From Halomonas urumqiensis (lineage in GTDB: Bacteria > Pseudomonadota > Gammaproteobacteria > Pseudomonadales > Halomonadaceae), in contig NZ_PYUD01000001.1 in assembly GCF_003028575.1 (NCBI RefSeq), positions 1-64,000 of the forward strand: a stretch of DNA of 64,000 nt. Reading direction: 5' to 3'. A program made the position numbers and the translations under genes. This document shows positions 17,962 to 26,695 of this stretch, piece by piece. The notes beneath the pieces were generated by a model, which saw nothing but the letters and a program-made list of their open reading frames with translations, made no database searches and was not told the origin of the DNA. How positions within the stretch are numbered: the first letter of the stretch is position 1; each line of letters begins with the position of its first letter.

Positions 17962-18647
17962 GGAGCCTCCCGCTGGGCGAGCAGTGTGTGGATTCTGGCG
18001 ACGATGTCGTCAGGCGCCTGCAGGCCGAAATCGCGTCGCCACTGGTCGCTGCGACCGTCCCCCACGACCACCATGATCGGATGATCGTCGGGGTCCGGGG
18101 TGTAGGCGCCCAGGCCATCGAGTACGCGCATGACATTGCCGCGCTCACCGGTCAACCACACCCAGCCGGGTTGGGCGGCGAAGCGTTGCCGGTAGTCGGC
18201 CAGGCGGCGGGGGGTGTCCCGTGCGGGGTCGACACTGATGCTGATCAATACCACCCGCTCACCGAGTTCCTCCTCAAGCTGTGCCTGCACGCGCTGGAAA
18301 ACCGCCGAAATCACCGGGCAGACGGTGGTGCAGCTGGTGTACACCACCGTGACCGCGACGATGCTGTCGCCGATCACCTCGCTGCGAAAACGCCGGGTGG
18401 TGCCCTGGTGATCGACCAGCGGCAGATCCACCAGCTCGACGGCGACCTGCGATGCGGCGGTACGGTGATTCGAGCGGTCTCCCGTGTGGGGCTCGTGCGC
18501 CAGCGCGGTGCCGGTGAGCAGCGCCAGGCTCAAGGCGAACAAGGGGATGGCGGACAGGCGCCTCACGGCTCCGGAGAGGACGCGATGCCGTGCGTCCCCG
18601 GGCGAGTGGTTGGGGCGGCCAGGCTGAAGTGGCGGCGTCATGGCCAT
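17958..18647 (-). CDS. SCO1/SenC-family copper chaperone (first copy)
   Basis: The 229-residue protein has a signal or anchor segment (about 32-50, ending ALAHEPH) and a SCO thioredoxin fold. It carries the copper-binding CTTVC (CxxxC, about residue 105), the ISVDPARDTP motif and a conserved histidine in PDDHPIMVV. It differs clearly from its neighbour at 17272-17961, so the pair is an old duplication or two functional types (copper donor and reductase). Located 2 bp after the beta-propeller gene. Confidence 0.9.
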   Translation of the reverse strand: MAMTPPLQPGRPNHSPGDARHRVLSGAVRRLSAIPLFALSLALLTGTALAHEPHTGDRSNHRTAASQVAVELVDLPLVDHQGTTRRFRSEVIGDSIVAVTVVYTSCTTVCPVISAVFQRVQAQLEEELGERVVLISISVDPARDTPRRLADYRQRFAAQPGWVWLTGERGNVMRVLDGLGAYTPDPDDHPIMVVVGDGRSDQWRRDFGLQAPDDIVARIHTLLAQREAP

Positions 18648-18649
18648 TT

Positions 18650-20683
18650 CTACCCCCTGTCCACGTCGGTTTGAGCATTTGCCGGCGATGACACCCGCTC
18701 CCGCACCGCGTCTTGTGGCCGGCTGAGGATCACTGTCGGGCGGATGTCACCGGCACCGATGCCCAGGGCCGGCACCTCGACGAACAGGTAGTAGGCCCCG
18801 GCGCGCTCGAATGCCAGGTCGACTTCATAGCGGCCGTCGCCGAGCACCCTGGCGGGTACCCGGGTGCGGTGCAGGCCTGGCGACAGGAAATACGATAGAT
18901 AGACCGGCTGGTCGTCGATGGCGGTGGAGGTGCGGCGCTCCTCGCGCGAGACCTGAAAGCGCAGTTGCGCCGAGTTGCCGGCGGTGATGCTTGCTGGGCG
19001 CTCGTCGAAGCTCACCGCGTAGTGAGCCGGATTGGCCAGTGTCGGGTTCTCCTCGGCCTCGAGAGCGAAGCAATGCGTCATGCGCGGGCTATCCAGCAGC
19101 AGGGCGAGGTCATAGGTCCCGGCGGCGGGCAGGCGCAACTGGGTGGTATACAGGCCCGGTTCGCGCTCGCTGACGCTGCGGTCGACGATCTTCACGCTGG
19201 TCGCGAAATGGCCAAAATTGCGAAAGGTGCCCATCGGTGCCGCCATGCCTTCCATGTAGAAGGTGATGGAGTCGGCGGTGGGGTTGGCGACCAGCACGGC
19301 ATGATCGATGTTGGTCTGGCTGACGGCGTTATCGAGCCCGACTCGCGAGGCGCGCGCCGGCTCGCTCGACCCACTGGCGAAGCTCATCACTGGCGGGGCA
19401 GCCTGGCGCCCCAACCCTTCCAGCGGGATCATGCTGATTTTCGGGCTGCCGAGCGAGCGTACGTAGGCGTAGGCCTGCGTGAAGCTGACCTGATCGGGCC
19501 CCGGCTCCACCGCCAGGCGGTGACGGGTCTCGTGGGTGGCCGGGTCGATGACTTCCACGCTGTCGGTGTCGGTGTTGACCAGAAAGGCCCACCGACCATC
19601 CGGTGAAAAGCGCACCATGCGCAGGCCCGGCTCGAGTTCGCGCCGGGTGCGCACTTCCCCCGTGATGCCGTCGACCACGGTCACGGTGCCGTCACGGGCC
19701 GCCACGAAGGCGGCTTCGGCGTGGCGGGAATAGGCCACCGAGACGGGCTCGTCGCCGGTGTCTAGCTCGCCAAGGACCTCGAAAGTCTCGGCATCGATCA
19801 CGCTCAGCGTGTCCGCCTCGCTGTTGGTGACGAAGGCCAGGCGACCGTCCGCCGTGAGCGCAATGTCATGGTGACCCGCGCCGGTGGCGATGGCTGCGAT
19901 CACCTCGAGGCTTGCCGTATCGAGGATCAAAACGCCGCCCTGGTCGGCAGCCGGTGCATCGTCGCCTATCCACAACCTCTGGCCATCGGCGGACAGTGCC
20001 AGGCGCACCGGCTGATGGCCGACCGGGTAATTGCCCACCAGCTCGAAGCTGTCGGTATCGAACACGCCGATCTCGCCCTCGCCCGGCATGCTGACGAACA
20101 GCCGGCGCCCCGTGGGGCTGAGCGCCCAGTCCGCGCCTGGGCTGCGCAGTGGCAGCATGGCGTAGGTGGACGTCAGGCCGGCGACATTGACGATCGGGTC
20201 GAGCACCGAGATGGTGGCATCGCGATTGAGCGTCAGCACGTGATAGCTGTTGAGATCGATCAGCGGGCGGAAATTCAGATTGCCCTGGGCATAGCGCTGA
20301 ATCTTCTGATCACAGCTCAACGCCGCGCCTCCCGCCATCACCGCGCTGGAGGCGGCCAGGTCCATCCACGCCGCCGGATAGAGCCCGGTGACCGGTTGTC
20401 CGGAAGCCGGGTCGGTGATGCGAAAGCGCACCTCGACATGGTCGGCCTCGCGCAGCGCCTCGACGTTCTCGTCGTGCGCACCGAGGGGATGCGTGGTGAA
20501 CGCGATACGCACCCCCTCGCGTTCGATGACCTGGGGGGCGCCGGCTTCTTCACCGGCAAGTTCACTGGCAAAACCGGGCAGGGCGAGCCCCGCCAGCGCA
20601 AGCCCCGCCAGGCAAGCCGTTGCCTGGCGCCTCGCGCCCATGAGGCGCCATGGTAGTGAGCCGGCAGTCACGAGTTGCTTCAT
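18650..20683 (-). CDS. Secreted YVTN-type beta-propeller protein of the oxidase cluster
   Basis: The 677-residue protein starts with a signal peptide (about 20-40, AGLALPGFASE). An N-terminal beta-rich domain (about 45-130) is followed by a seven-bladed-propeller-like region (about 130-430) with repeated YVTN-style blades. These read LFVSMPGEGEIGVFDTDSFE, LAFVTNSEADTLSVIDAETF and AFLVNTDTDSVEVIDPAT. A C-terminal immunoglobulin-like region follows (GTYDLALLLDSPRM, RYEVDLAFERAGAYYLFVEV). AAGGAG lies 9 nt before the ATG, which overlaps the oxidase stop (ATGA). The function is unknown. It may be a partner, scaffold or copper-handling domain for the large oxidase, exported with it. Confidence 0.8.
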   Translation of the reverse strand: MKQLVTAGSLPWRLMGARRQATACLAGLALAGLALPGFASELAGEEAGAPQVIEREGVRIAFTTHPLGAHDENVEALREADHVEVRFRITDPASGQPVTGLYPAAWMDLAASSAVMAGGAALSCDQKIQRYAQGNLNFRPLIDLNSYHVLTLNRDATISVLDPIVNVAGLTSTYAMLPLRSPGADWALSPTGRRLFVSMPGEGEIGVFDTDSFELVGNYPVGHQPVRLALSADGQRLWIGDDAPAADQGGVLILDTASLEVIAAIATGAGHHDIALTADGRLAFVTNSEADTLSVIDAETFEVLGELDTGDEPVSVAYSRHAEAAFVAARDGTVTVVDGITGEVRTRRELEPGLRMVRFSPDGRWAFLVNTDTDSVEVIDPATHETRHRLAVEPGPDQVSFTQAYAYVRSLGSPKISMIPLEGLGRQAAPPVMSFASGSSEPARASRVGLDNAVSQTNIDHAVLVANPTADSITFYMEGMAAPMGTFRNFGHFATSVKIVDRSVSEREPGLYTTQLRLPAAGTYDLALLLDSPRMTHCFALEAEENPTLANPAHYAVSFDERPASITAGNSAQLRFQVSREERRTSTAIDDQPVYLSYFLSPGLHRTRVPARVLGDGRYEVDLAFERAGAYYLFVEVPALGIGAGDIRPTVILSRPQDAVRERVSSPANAQTDVDRG

Positions 20684-23600
20684 GCCTTGGCTCCTTTGCC
20701 TTTGCCACCTCCCGGTGCGGCCCCGCTGTTGCCGGGTGCCGCGCCGCTATTGCCTGATGCATTGCCGCTATTGCCCGGGGCATTGCCGCTGTTGCCCGGG
20801 GCATTGCCGCTGTTGCCAGGTGCAGGATACGGCGTGGGTGCGGGATCGGTGGAAGGCGGCGTCACTGTCGCCTGGCCGGGTTCGGTCACCCGGAAGATAC
20901 CCCAGCCGCCCTTGAAGTCACCGAACGAGCCATTGTCGCGGTAGAGATAATCCCCCTGTACCGCGAAGGGTCCGCCCGCGCTCTCCAGCACGAAGTCCCA
21001 GTGGGCCGACGCACCGATGCCCTCCTGGGCGCCACGCCGGAACGTGTAGGGGTTGTCGCCGATTTTCCGTGACCAGCTGCCCGGCTCGTAGGGGTGGCGC
21101 TGCCAGCTGTGGCCTGCGATCTCGAATACCCAGTTGCGTGAGTTGCCACCCGGGTTGACCAGCCGGAAGCGTGTCGGCATGCCGGCGGCGGCCTGGAACA
21201 CGGGGGTCTCGGGGTCCTGCCCGGCGGTCAGCTGGTTGCTGTGGGCCAGGCGATGGTTGTCCACCACGCTGTTCTGCTCCCCAAGATCGAGATCCGGCTT
21301 GAAGCCGTAGCGGAACCATATCGGCTCGCTGCGATAGTTGATGCCGTGATGGCCCGAATCCTTCGGGTCGGAAGGCACACCGCCTTCGGTGTCTATATGC
21401 GGCACTGGCGTGCCATCGGCATACAGCCAGTTGAGCGCGAGCTGGGCAACCACCGCGAAGTCACGGTACTGGCTACCATCCACCTGGGTGACGGTGGCGG
21501 CTGTCCGGGTGCCAGGGTCTTCCTGCCAGGTGGCGCCTTCCGGCTGGATGATCAGCGCCCCCACCAGGCCCTTCTCGTTACCTTGGATGGGGTCGGCGGG
21601 CATCAGGTTGGTGGCACCGAACTCGGCGGCCGTGGAGCTCATGCCGATATAGCCACCCACGCTGCCGCCCTGGTTGCCGGCCTCGCCCTTGCCTTTGCCG
21701 TTACCCACGCCGGGCGTGACGCCCTTGACGAGATCCTGCGTACCGGCGTACCAGCGGTAGGTGCGGGACTCCCCGGGCGAGACGGTCTGCTCCGGGTTCT
21801 GCCCCACATTCATGCCATCGGAGCGGGTCACGTCGTAGCTGAGCAGTTGCGGGCGCAGGCCCACTTCACTGGAGGGCAGCACCATGTTGAGCTGGAAGGT
21901 GGTCTTGCCACGGTTGGGGTTGAAGTCACGGTTGACGATGGCCGGGGCGGTGGTGAAGCCATCGATATCGACCATCTCCTCCGGCAGGCGGTTGATCAGC
22001 GTCACATCAAGACACTCCCCGGCGTTGGCGCGCACGACCAGTGGTTCGATGTTGCGCTCCGGGCGCAGTCTCACCGGGCAACGCGGATTGCTGGTGCCGC
22101 CCTTGTCGGCCCGGCACTCGTTGTGCTGGGCATCGATGGGCTCGAGATCCTCGGTCAGCACGTAGAGCAGTGCCGAGGGGTCGTGCAGCGGGCCGCGCTT
22201 ACCGTCTATCTCGGTTTCCCGGGCGTTGTAGACAAGCGTCCCCCGGTCGTCTCCAAACGGGTTGCCACCAACGATCGTTGCGCCGTTGGCATCGCGCAGG
22301 GGTGGCAACACGTCGCCGGCGGTGACCGCCTGGATCTCCATCTCGCGAACCGGCGCGTACACGGGACACATGTTGTCGTACTGGGAGGGGTTGCCGACCA
22401 TCAGCGGCACCCGGCTGTTGGGAAGCTTGTAGATGTCCTGGCGCGGCTTGTTATAGGCGCGTACCAGCCCCCAGATGCCGTTCCAGATGCCATCGTTGTT
22501 GGCGTTCATGTTCCACAGGTAATCCGCCTGGTCACCATCCTGGCGAAAAGCCGCAATGGTCGGCGTCTGGACATTGAACTGCTCCGAGATACCCAGGATC
22601 TGGCTGTTGCGCCAGCCCGATGCCGGGTTGCCCATGTCATTGAGCCAGCGCATTCCGTTGATGGTCAGGTTGTGCTCTTCTTCGTGGGCGCTTGCTTGTA
22701 CGCGAAGCTTGATGGTGTCACCCGCCAGGGTGCGCATCATCGGCGTGAAGGGGTCGCGATCGCCCCTGTCCAGAGTCAGTGCCGGGTAGGGCGAGGCGCC
22801 CAGTGCATCGTTGAGCTCGGGGATGCGCCGGCTGACCTTGGAGGAGAAGGCGAAGGCCAGGTCGCCTGGCTGGCCATCGGCCTGCCAGCCACGCTTGCCA
22901 TCGGCGCCAATACGCTCCGGGTCGTAGATGCGCAGGCCCACCGGCTCGTTGCGGTAATTCACGACATAGGTGCCTGGATCGAACGACGACACGGCTTCCG
23001 GGCAGGGGCGTGGCGCGCCGCCGGGGCAGGTGTTGGGCGAGCGCACGGTTTCCGGAAACAGGGGGTCGGTCGGTTCGCGCAGGGGCGGGTTGATGGCCCC
23101 TGCGAAATCGGGGACAGGCCGGCCCTGGTTGTCCACGCCGCGCCCCGCCTCGTAGGCATGCTGGAAGTCGGCGATCTGCAGCGAGAATTCACGATGCGGT
23201 TCGCTGCCGTCGCCGGGCAGGATAGCGGCCTGCCAACTGGTTGGCCCGCCGTCGTTACGGGTATACATGGGCTCGCCGGTTTCGTTATGCACCCACTGCG
23301 AACGCGCCGGCTGTACCAGCATGCTCGAGTAGAGGCCGGTTTGCTGGTGAGTCGAGGGGCCGAAGTGGTCGTGGAAGAACACCGTGCCCAGGGTGCGGTC
23401 GACGCCCTGGTTATTGATGATCGGGTCGGCGAACCAGCGCTGAACCGTGGTGCGCGCTCCGCTTGCCATGTCGCTCACTTCGGGTATGCCGGCAAAGTAG
23501 CTGTGCGACGCCGCGGTTGGGCACTGCCAGGTGTCATCGCGTGGGTCGCCGCCATCAAGCCCAATGCAGTTGTTGAAGCGCCGGATGGCATGGATGCGCT

Positions 23601-26259
23601 CGTACACCTCCTGGGGAGAAAGGGCGCCGCTTTCATAGTTCCAGCCATTGGCGGCGCCATCGGAGGCGGTGACATCGAACTTCACCAGATGGATGTGGCT
23701 GCTGGTGATGTCGGTGGGGGTGCGCACCTGGAAATCGTCGAGCTCGTACTCGAAGGGCAGCAGGTTGGTGTGGTGGTACAGGGCGCAGTCGAAGCTGTTG
23801 AGCCGGATGGTCAGCGGTTCTGGAGGCCGCTGCTGGTTGAGGGTGGCGGCCACGTCTTCATTGAGCACCCGCAGGTTCTGCTGCGGGAAGTGCCAGCCGA
23901 CCTTGTTGAGCACCATGTCCATGCGGATGTCCGCCGCACGGTAGTGCCGTGGGTTATCGGCGTTGTAGGGCGAGTTGTACAAGGTGTTGCCGATGAACCA
24001 GGGGCTCAGGTTGTCCTCGTCCAGGCGAATGCCGCGGTCATCCACGCAGGGGTCGGCGAAGGGCGCACCGGGGGTCGGCGGCGCACCATTGGTACGAAAG
24101 CCCTGTTCGCCGGTGGCCGGGAAGCCATTGGGCAGGTAGCTGTCATGGAAACGTCGTGCATGGAATGCCATGGCGACCCGTTCCACATCGGTGCCGGCTT
24201 CGTCGAAGAACATCGCGTCGGCGACTTCCACGGCCTTGCTCATGTCCCAGCGGTTTTCCGTGGAAACCGCCTCTCCGCCTGCCGTGTAGCCGCGCAGGAT
24301 ATGGCGGGGAAGGCCGCCATCCTCTTCCAGGGCCAGCGGCGGGGTGGTGCCGCGCTGGCCCACGGTGTCCTCGATGCCGGCGATGTAGAAGGGAAAGCCG
24401 GGGTTGAGGTCACGGTCGATGACCCGTGCCTGGCTGGAATCGTGCTTGCCATCGTTATCGATGTCGACGGCCACCACCTCGACACGCCCCGGCATCGGGG
24501 GCATTGGCTTGCCGGGAATCGGCACCACGGCGGGAATCGGTGTGCCGACGAGTATCTCGCCATCGGGGTAGGCGCGACTGCCTGGCAGCGGCCTGCCGTT
24601 CTCGTCAAGCTCAGTGCCGAGTTCCAGCACGTCGTGATTGCGCCAGTGGCCATACATGCCCTGGGCGAAGTGGGGGTAGAAGTGACAGTGGTAGATGGCA
24701 TCGCCCGGGGTACGGTTGCGGTTGCCGCTGCCGCCGAAGGCGATCTCGTAGGTGTAGGACGACCCGGGGCCGATTGCCTGGCTATCGAGGTAGGCCGAAC
24801 CGTCGTCCTCGCTGTTGAAGAGCCACTGGTGGGCATGCAGGTGGAACATGTGGTGTTCGTGACCCACGTGCAGGTTGCGGAATTTGGTGAAGTCACCGAT
24901 GTAGCTGTGATGGACGTTCGACGGGTCATCCGGATACAGCGCCTTGCTCGCCTTGGGGCCGAGCAGCGCTTCGTCGACCTGGTGGATATCGCCAGGGGCG
25001 AGGTCCTCGAGGCCGACATTGGCGGGCATATCCACCACCATGGCCGGGTCGCCCACCACATAGGAGCTGAGGAAGAAGTCCTCGTACTTGCAGCCCAGGC
25101 AGTCATGCATCGGCCCCACGCCGATGCGGTTGGCCAGCACGACGGAGCCGATGCCGCCGATGCCGTAGTTGACGGCGAAGGAATCGCGTACCGACTCCAG
25201 GGTGAAGCCGAATACCGGGTCCTCGAAGAACCCGGGGAAGGCCTGCACGGCCTTGACCTCGTCATGGAAGATCGTGGTGAACTCGCGGTACGGCTCCAGG
25301 CGGTTGGGAAGACTTGGGTTGTTGGCCTGAGCATAGGCGCTGGCCGGGAAGTTGCCGTCATCGGGGCCGACGATGATCGCCTCGAGATCCGAGTGCACCA
25401 GCTCTCCGTAGGCGTCAAGCATGCGCAGCACCGGCCGGCCGGCGAGTCCTTTGGAGATCCACGGCTCCTCGTTGGGGTAGAGGGCGTCGTAGTCGATGAT
25501 CGGGTGGCCGCTGTCGTTGTAACCGCTGGTTGCCAGGGCCAGATCGGCCTGGGTGACCTTGCTGCGCAGATAGTCGGCGCCCACGGGCTGCACGTTGACC
25601 GCGCCGAACAAGCCATGGGAGCGGCTGCCGGAGGTGGACTCCCCGGCCCAGGTCACGGCGCCATCGTAGAGCAGGTAGCCACCTTCACCCTCGGCGTGGA
25701 AGGTGTAGGTGCGTGAATCTCCCGGGGCCACCGTGGCATCCTGATTGGCGCCCACGGCCATGCCGATGTCGGTGATACTGTTCACCGCATTCAAACCGGT
25801 GACGGCAATCCCGACGTGGCGGTCGCTTGGCAAGTCTTCGCCGCCGCTGACATTTTCGCGGTCCGGGTCGAGCAGGTTCTGGAAGTGGACCTCCAGGCAG
25901 TCGCCGACATTCATGCGCAGGGTCAGCGGGCGCGGACGCTTGTCCTCGCGCAGGTGAACCTGCCCGGCGATGGCGCTACCGCCTTGATCCAGAAACTTGC
26001 CATTGGCATCGACCACATCCCCGCGCAGGGCGAAAATCTGGCCAGTGGGTGCCACGGCACCAAGCCGGTTGTAGAAATAGGGCTGGTTGAACGCCACGAC
26101 ATCGGCGGTCAAGGTGCGCTGGCACTGGGCGTCGGTGGTGGCGCCATGGGCCAGGTTGATGGAAGCGGCCAACAGGCAGGGAACCCCTACCCAGCGTGGC
26201 AGCCGCGTCATCCATGATACGGATGTCGTAGCATGGTCCCCTGCGTATTGAATTATCAT
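20680..26259 (-). CDS. Giant multicopper oxidase, candidate Mn(II) oxidase (MnxG/McoA-like)
   Basis: The 1859-residue protein has a signal sequence (about 17-40). Copper-site motifs are in an unusual order: a His cluster HEHHMFHLHAHQW (about 466) and HCHFYPHFAQGM (about 523, the HCHxxxHxxxM of type 1/3 copper) precede HIHLVKF (about 851) and HDHFGPSTHQQ (about 959). In laccases the HxH sites come first. The size, six-domain scale and order resemble bacterial Mn oxidases of the MnxG/McoA type. SCO chaperones and a propeller gene follow in the run. Mn is inferred, not shown. The C-terminus is a Gly/Asn/Ser tandem repeat. GAGGG lies 7 nt before the ATG and is in a hairpin behind a riboswitch-like leader. 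Confidence 0.85.
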   Translation of the reverse strand: MIIQYAGDHATTSVSWMTRLPRWVGVPCLLAASINLAHGATTDAQCQRTLTADVVAFNQPYFYNRLGAVAPTGQIFALRGDVVDANGKFLDQGGSAIAGQVHLREDKRPRPLTLRMNVGDCLEVHFQNLLDPDRENVSGGEDLPSDRHVGIAVTGLNAVNSITDIGMAVGANQDATVAPGDSRTYTFHAEGEGGYLLYDGAVTWAGESTSGSRSHGLFGAVNVQPVGADYLRSKVTQADLALATSGYNDSGHPIIDYDALYPNEEPWISKGLAGRPVLRMLDAYGELVHSDLEAIIVGPDDGNFPASAYAQANNPSLPNRLEPYREFTTIFHDEVKAVQAFPGFFEDPVFGFTLESVRDSFAVNYGIGGIGSVVLANRIGVGPMHDCLGCKYEDFFLSSYVVGDPAMVVDMPANVGLEDLAPGDIHQVDEALLGPKASKALYPDDPSNVHHSYIGDFTKFRNLHVGHEHHMFHLHAHQWLFNSEDDGSAYLDSQAIGPGSSYTYEIAFGGSGNRNRTPGDAIYHCHFYPHFAQGMYGHWRNHDVLELGTELDENGRPLPGSRAYPDGEILVGTPIPAVVPIPGKPMPPMPGRVEVVAVDIDNDGKHDSSQARVIDRDLNPGFPFYIAGIEDTVGQRGTTPPLALEEDGGLPRHILRGYTAGGEAVSTENRWDMSKAVEVADAMFFDEAGTDVERVAMAFHARRFHDSYLPNGFPATGEQGFRTNGAPPTPGAPFADPCVDDRGIRLDEDNLSPWFIGNTLYNSPYNADNPRHYRAADIRMDMVLNKVGWHFPQQNLRVLNEDVAATLNQQRPPEPLTIRLNSFDCALYHHTNLLPFEYELDDFQVRTPTDITSSHIHLVKFDVTASDGAANGWNYESGALSPQEVYERIHAIRRFNNCIGLDGGDPRDDTWQCPTAASHSYFAGIPEVSDMASGARTTVQRWFADPIINNQGVDRTLGTVFFHDHFGPSTHQQTGLYSSMLVQPARSQWVHNETGEPMYTRNDGGPTSWQAAILPGDGSEPHREFSLQIADFQHAYEAGRGVDNQGRPVPDFAGAINPPLREPTDPLFPETVRSPNTCPGGAPRPCPEAVSSFDPGTYVVNYRNEPVGLRIYDPERIGADGKRGWQADGQPGDLAFAFSSKVSRRIPELNDALGASPYPALTLDRGDRDPFTPMMRTLAGDTIKLRVQASAHEEEHNLTINGMRWLNDMGNPASGWRNSQILGISEQFNVQTPTIAAFRQDGDQADYLWNMNANNDGIWNGIWGLVRAYNKPRQDIYKLPNSRVPLMVGNPSQYDNMCPVYAPVREMEIQAVTAGDVLPPLRDANGATIVGGNPFGDDRGTLVYNARETEIDGKRGPLHDPSALLYVLTEDLEPIDAQHNECRADKGGTSNPRCPVRLRPERNIEPLVVRANAGECLDVTLINRLPEEMVDIDGFTTAPAIVNRDFNPNRGKTTFQLNMVLPSSEVGLRPQLLSYDVTRSDGMNVGQNPEQTVSPGESRTYRWYAGTQDLVKGVTPGVGNGKGKGEAGNQGGSVGGYIGMSSTAAEFGATNLMPADPIQGNEKGLVGALIIQPEGATWQEDPGTRTAATVTQVDGSQYRDFAVVAQLALNWLYADGTPVPHIDTEGGVPSDPKDSGHHGINYRSEPIWFRYGFKPDLDLGEQNSVVDNHRLAHSNQLTAGQDPETPVFQAAAGMPTRFRLVNPGGNSRNWVFEIAGHSWQRHPYEPGSWSRKIGDNPYTFRRGAQEGIGASAHWDFVLESAGGPFAVQGDYLYRDNGSFGDFKGGWGIFRVTEPGQATVTPPSTDPAPTPYPAPGNSGNAPGNSGNAPGNSGNASGNSGAAPGNSGAAPGGGKGKGAKA
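20723..20827 (-). repeat. 21-bp tandem repeat encoding the oxidase C-terminal tail (5 units)
   Basis: Five 21-bp units encode the 7-residue unit PGNSGNA with small variations (N/A and P/S changes). The units differ by only a few bases, so copy number could change by slippage. The resulting tail is a flexible Gly/Asn/Ser/Pro linker ending in a basic GGGKGKGAKA. Confidence 0.88.
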
Positions 26260-26266
26260 TTTATTT

Positions 26267-26294
26267 CCCTCGCCGAGCGTTGGCTCATCGAGGG
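26267..26294 (-). promoter_or_regulatory. Hairpin covering the ribosome binding site of the multicopper oxidase
   Basis: On the minus strand CCCTCG (26289-26294) pairs with CGAGGG (26267-26272). The second arm contains the Shine-Dalgarno sequence GAGGG, 7 nt from the ATG. An inner GAGC/GCTC stem extends the hairpin. This is the expected position of a translation-controlling expression platform behind the riboswitch-like aptamer. Confidence 0.65.
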
Positions 26295-26296
26295 CT

Positions 26297-26373
26297 CTTC
26301 GGCAGCTTGGCGATCTCGACGTTACCGAGACCCAAGGCTTTGCGTCACCGCCTTGCGACGGTTTTGCCGTTTC
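26297..26373 (-). ncRNA. Class I cyclic-di-GMP riboswitch (GEMM-I) in the oxidase leader
   Basis: Read on the minus strand, P1 pairs CGGCA with TGCCG. The conserved CGGCAAA segment leads into a 6-bp stem, ACCGTC-GCAA-GGCGGT, closed by a GNRA tetraloop. Immediately after comes the invariant GACGCAAAGCC. A second arm pairs CTTGG with CCAAG, with an inner TCTCG/CGAGA helix. This matches the GEMM-I architecture of the Vibrio Vc2 aptamer: a 6-bp GNRA hairpin directly followed by GACGCAAAGCC. The aptamer ends about 37 nt before the oxidase start codon. Whether binding turns expression on or off cannot be read from the sequence. Confidence 0.88.
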
Positions 26374-26472
26374 GGAGCTCTCCTTGTCGTTGAATATTGA
26401 TCACTTCATGCATGATTTTTGGCTAAATCATGTAACGGAGTTGCTGGCCCATAGTGCTTGGCTCTGACCATA

Positions 26473-26500
26473 AGAATAGTGGGGAGTGAGTTTTTGTAAA
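26473..26500 (-). promoter_or_regulatory. Candidate sigma-70 promoter of the multicopper oxidase operon
   Basis: On the minus strand TTTACA (26495-26500) and TATTCT (26473-26478) are 16 bp apart, about 100 bp upstream of the aptamer. The match is moderate. The surrounding 26374-26695 is AT-rich (especially 26505-26550) and shows no gene on either strand. Confidence 0.35.
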
Positions 26501-26695
26501 GCGATGTAATTCAACAAAGTGCTTTTAAATCAATATTCTATTAAAATAATCGCGCCAGGTTAGCAGGGTAATGAGGAGGGGTGTCGTATGACCTTGGGAC
26601 AATGGTATGAGGGGGCGTAACAGGAAATGATTAGGGGGAAATGGTTCCAAATAAGAAGTTGATATTTCATGCACTGATATGGCGCATCTCGGGCA

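Noticed and set aside
21241-25716. Open frame of 1491 codons on the plus strand, antisense to the multicopper oxidase
   Set aside because: It mirrors the third-position GC bias of the oxidase gene. The product has no recognisable domain, signal or ribosome site, while the minus-strand product has clear copper motifs.
26260-26460. Manganese (yybP-ykoY) riboswitch for the oxidase
   Set aside because: It was considered because of the proposed substrate, but the sequence and stems fit GEMM-I and not the yybP-ykoY junction.
26448-26470. Sigma-54 element for the oxidase operon on the minus strand
   Set aside because: A GG-N10-GC spacing occurs (TGGTCAGAGCCAAGCA), but the flanking bases match the consensus poorly.
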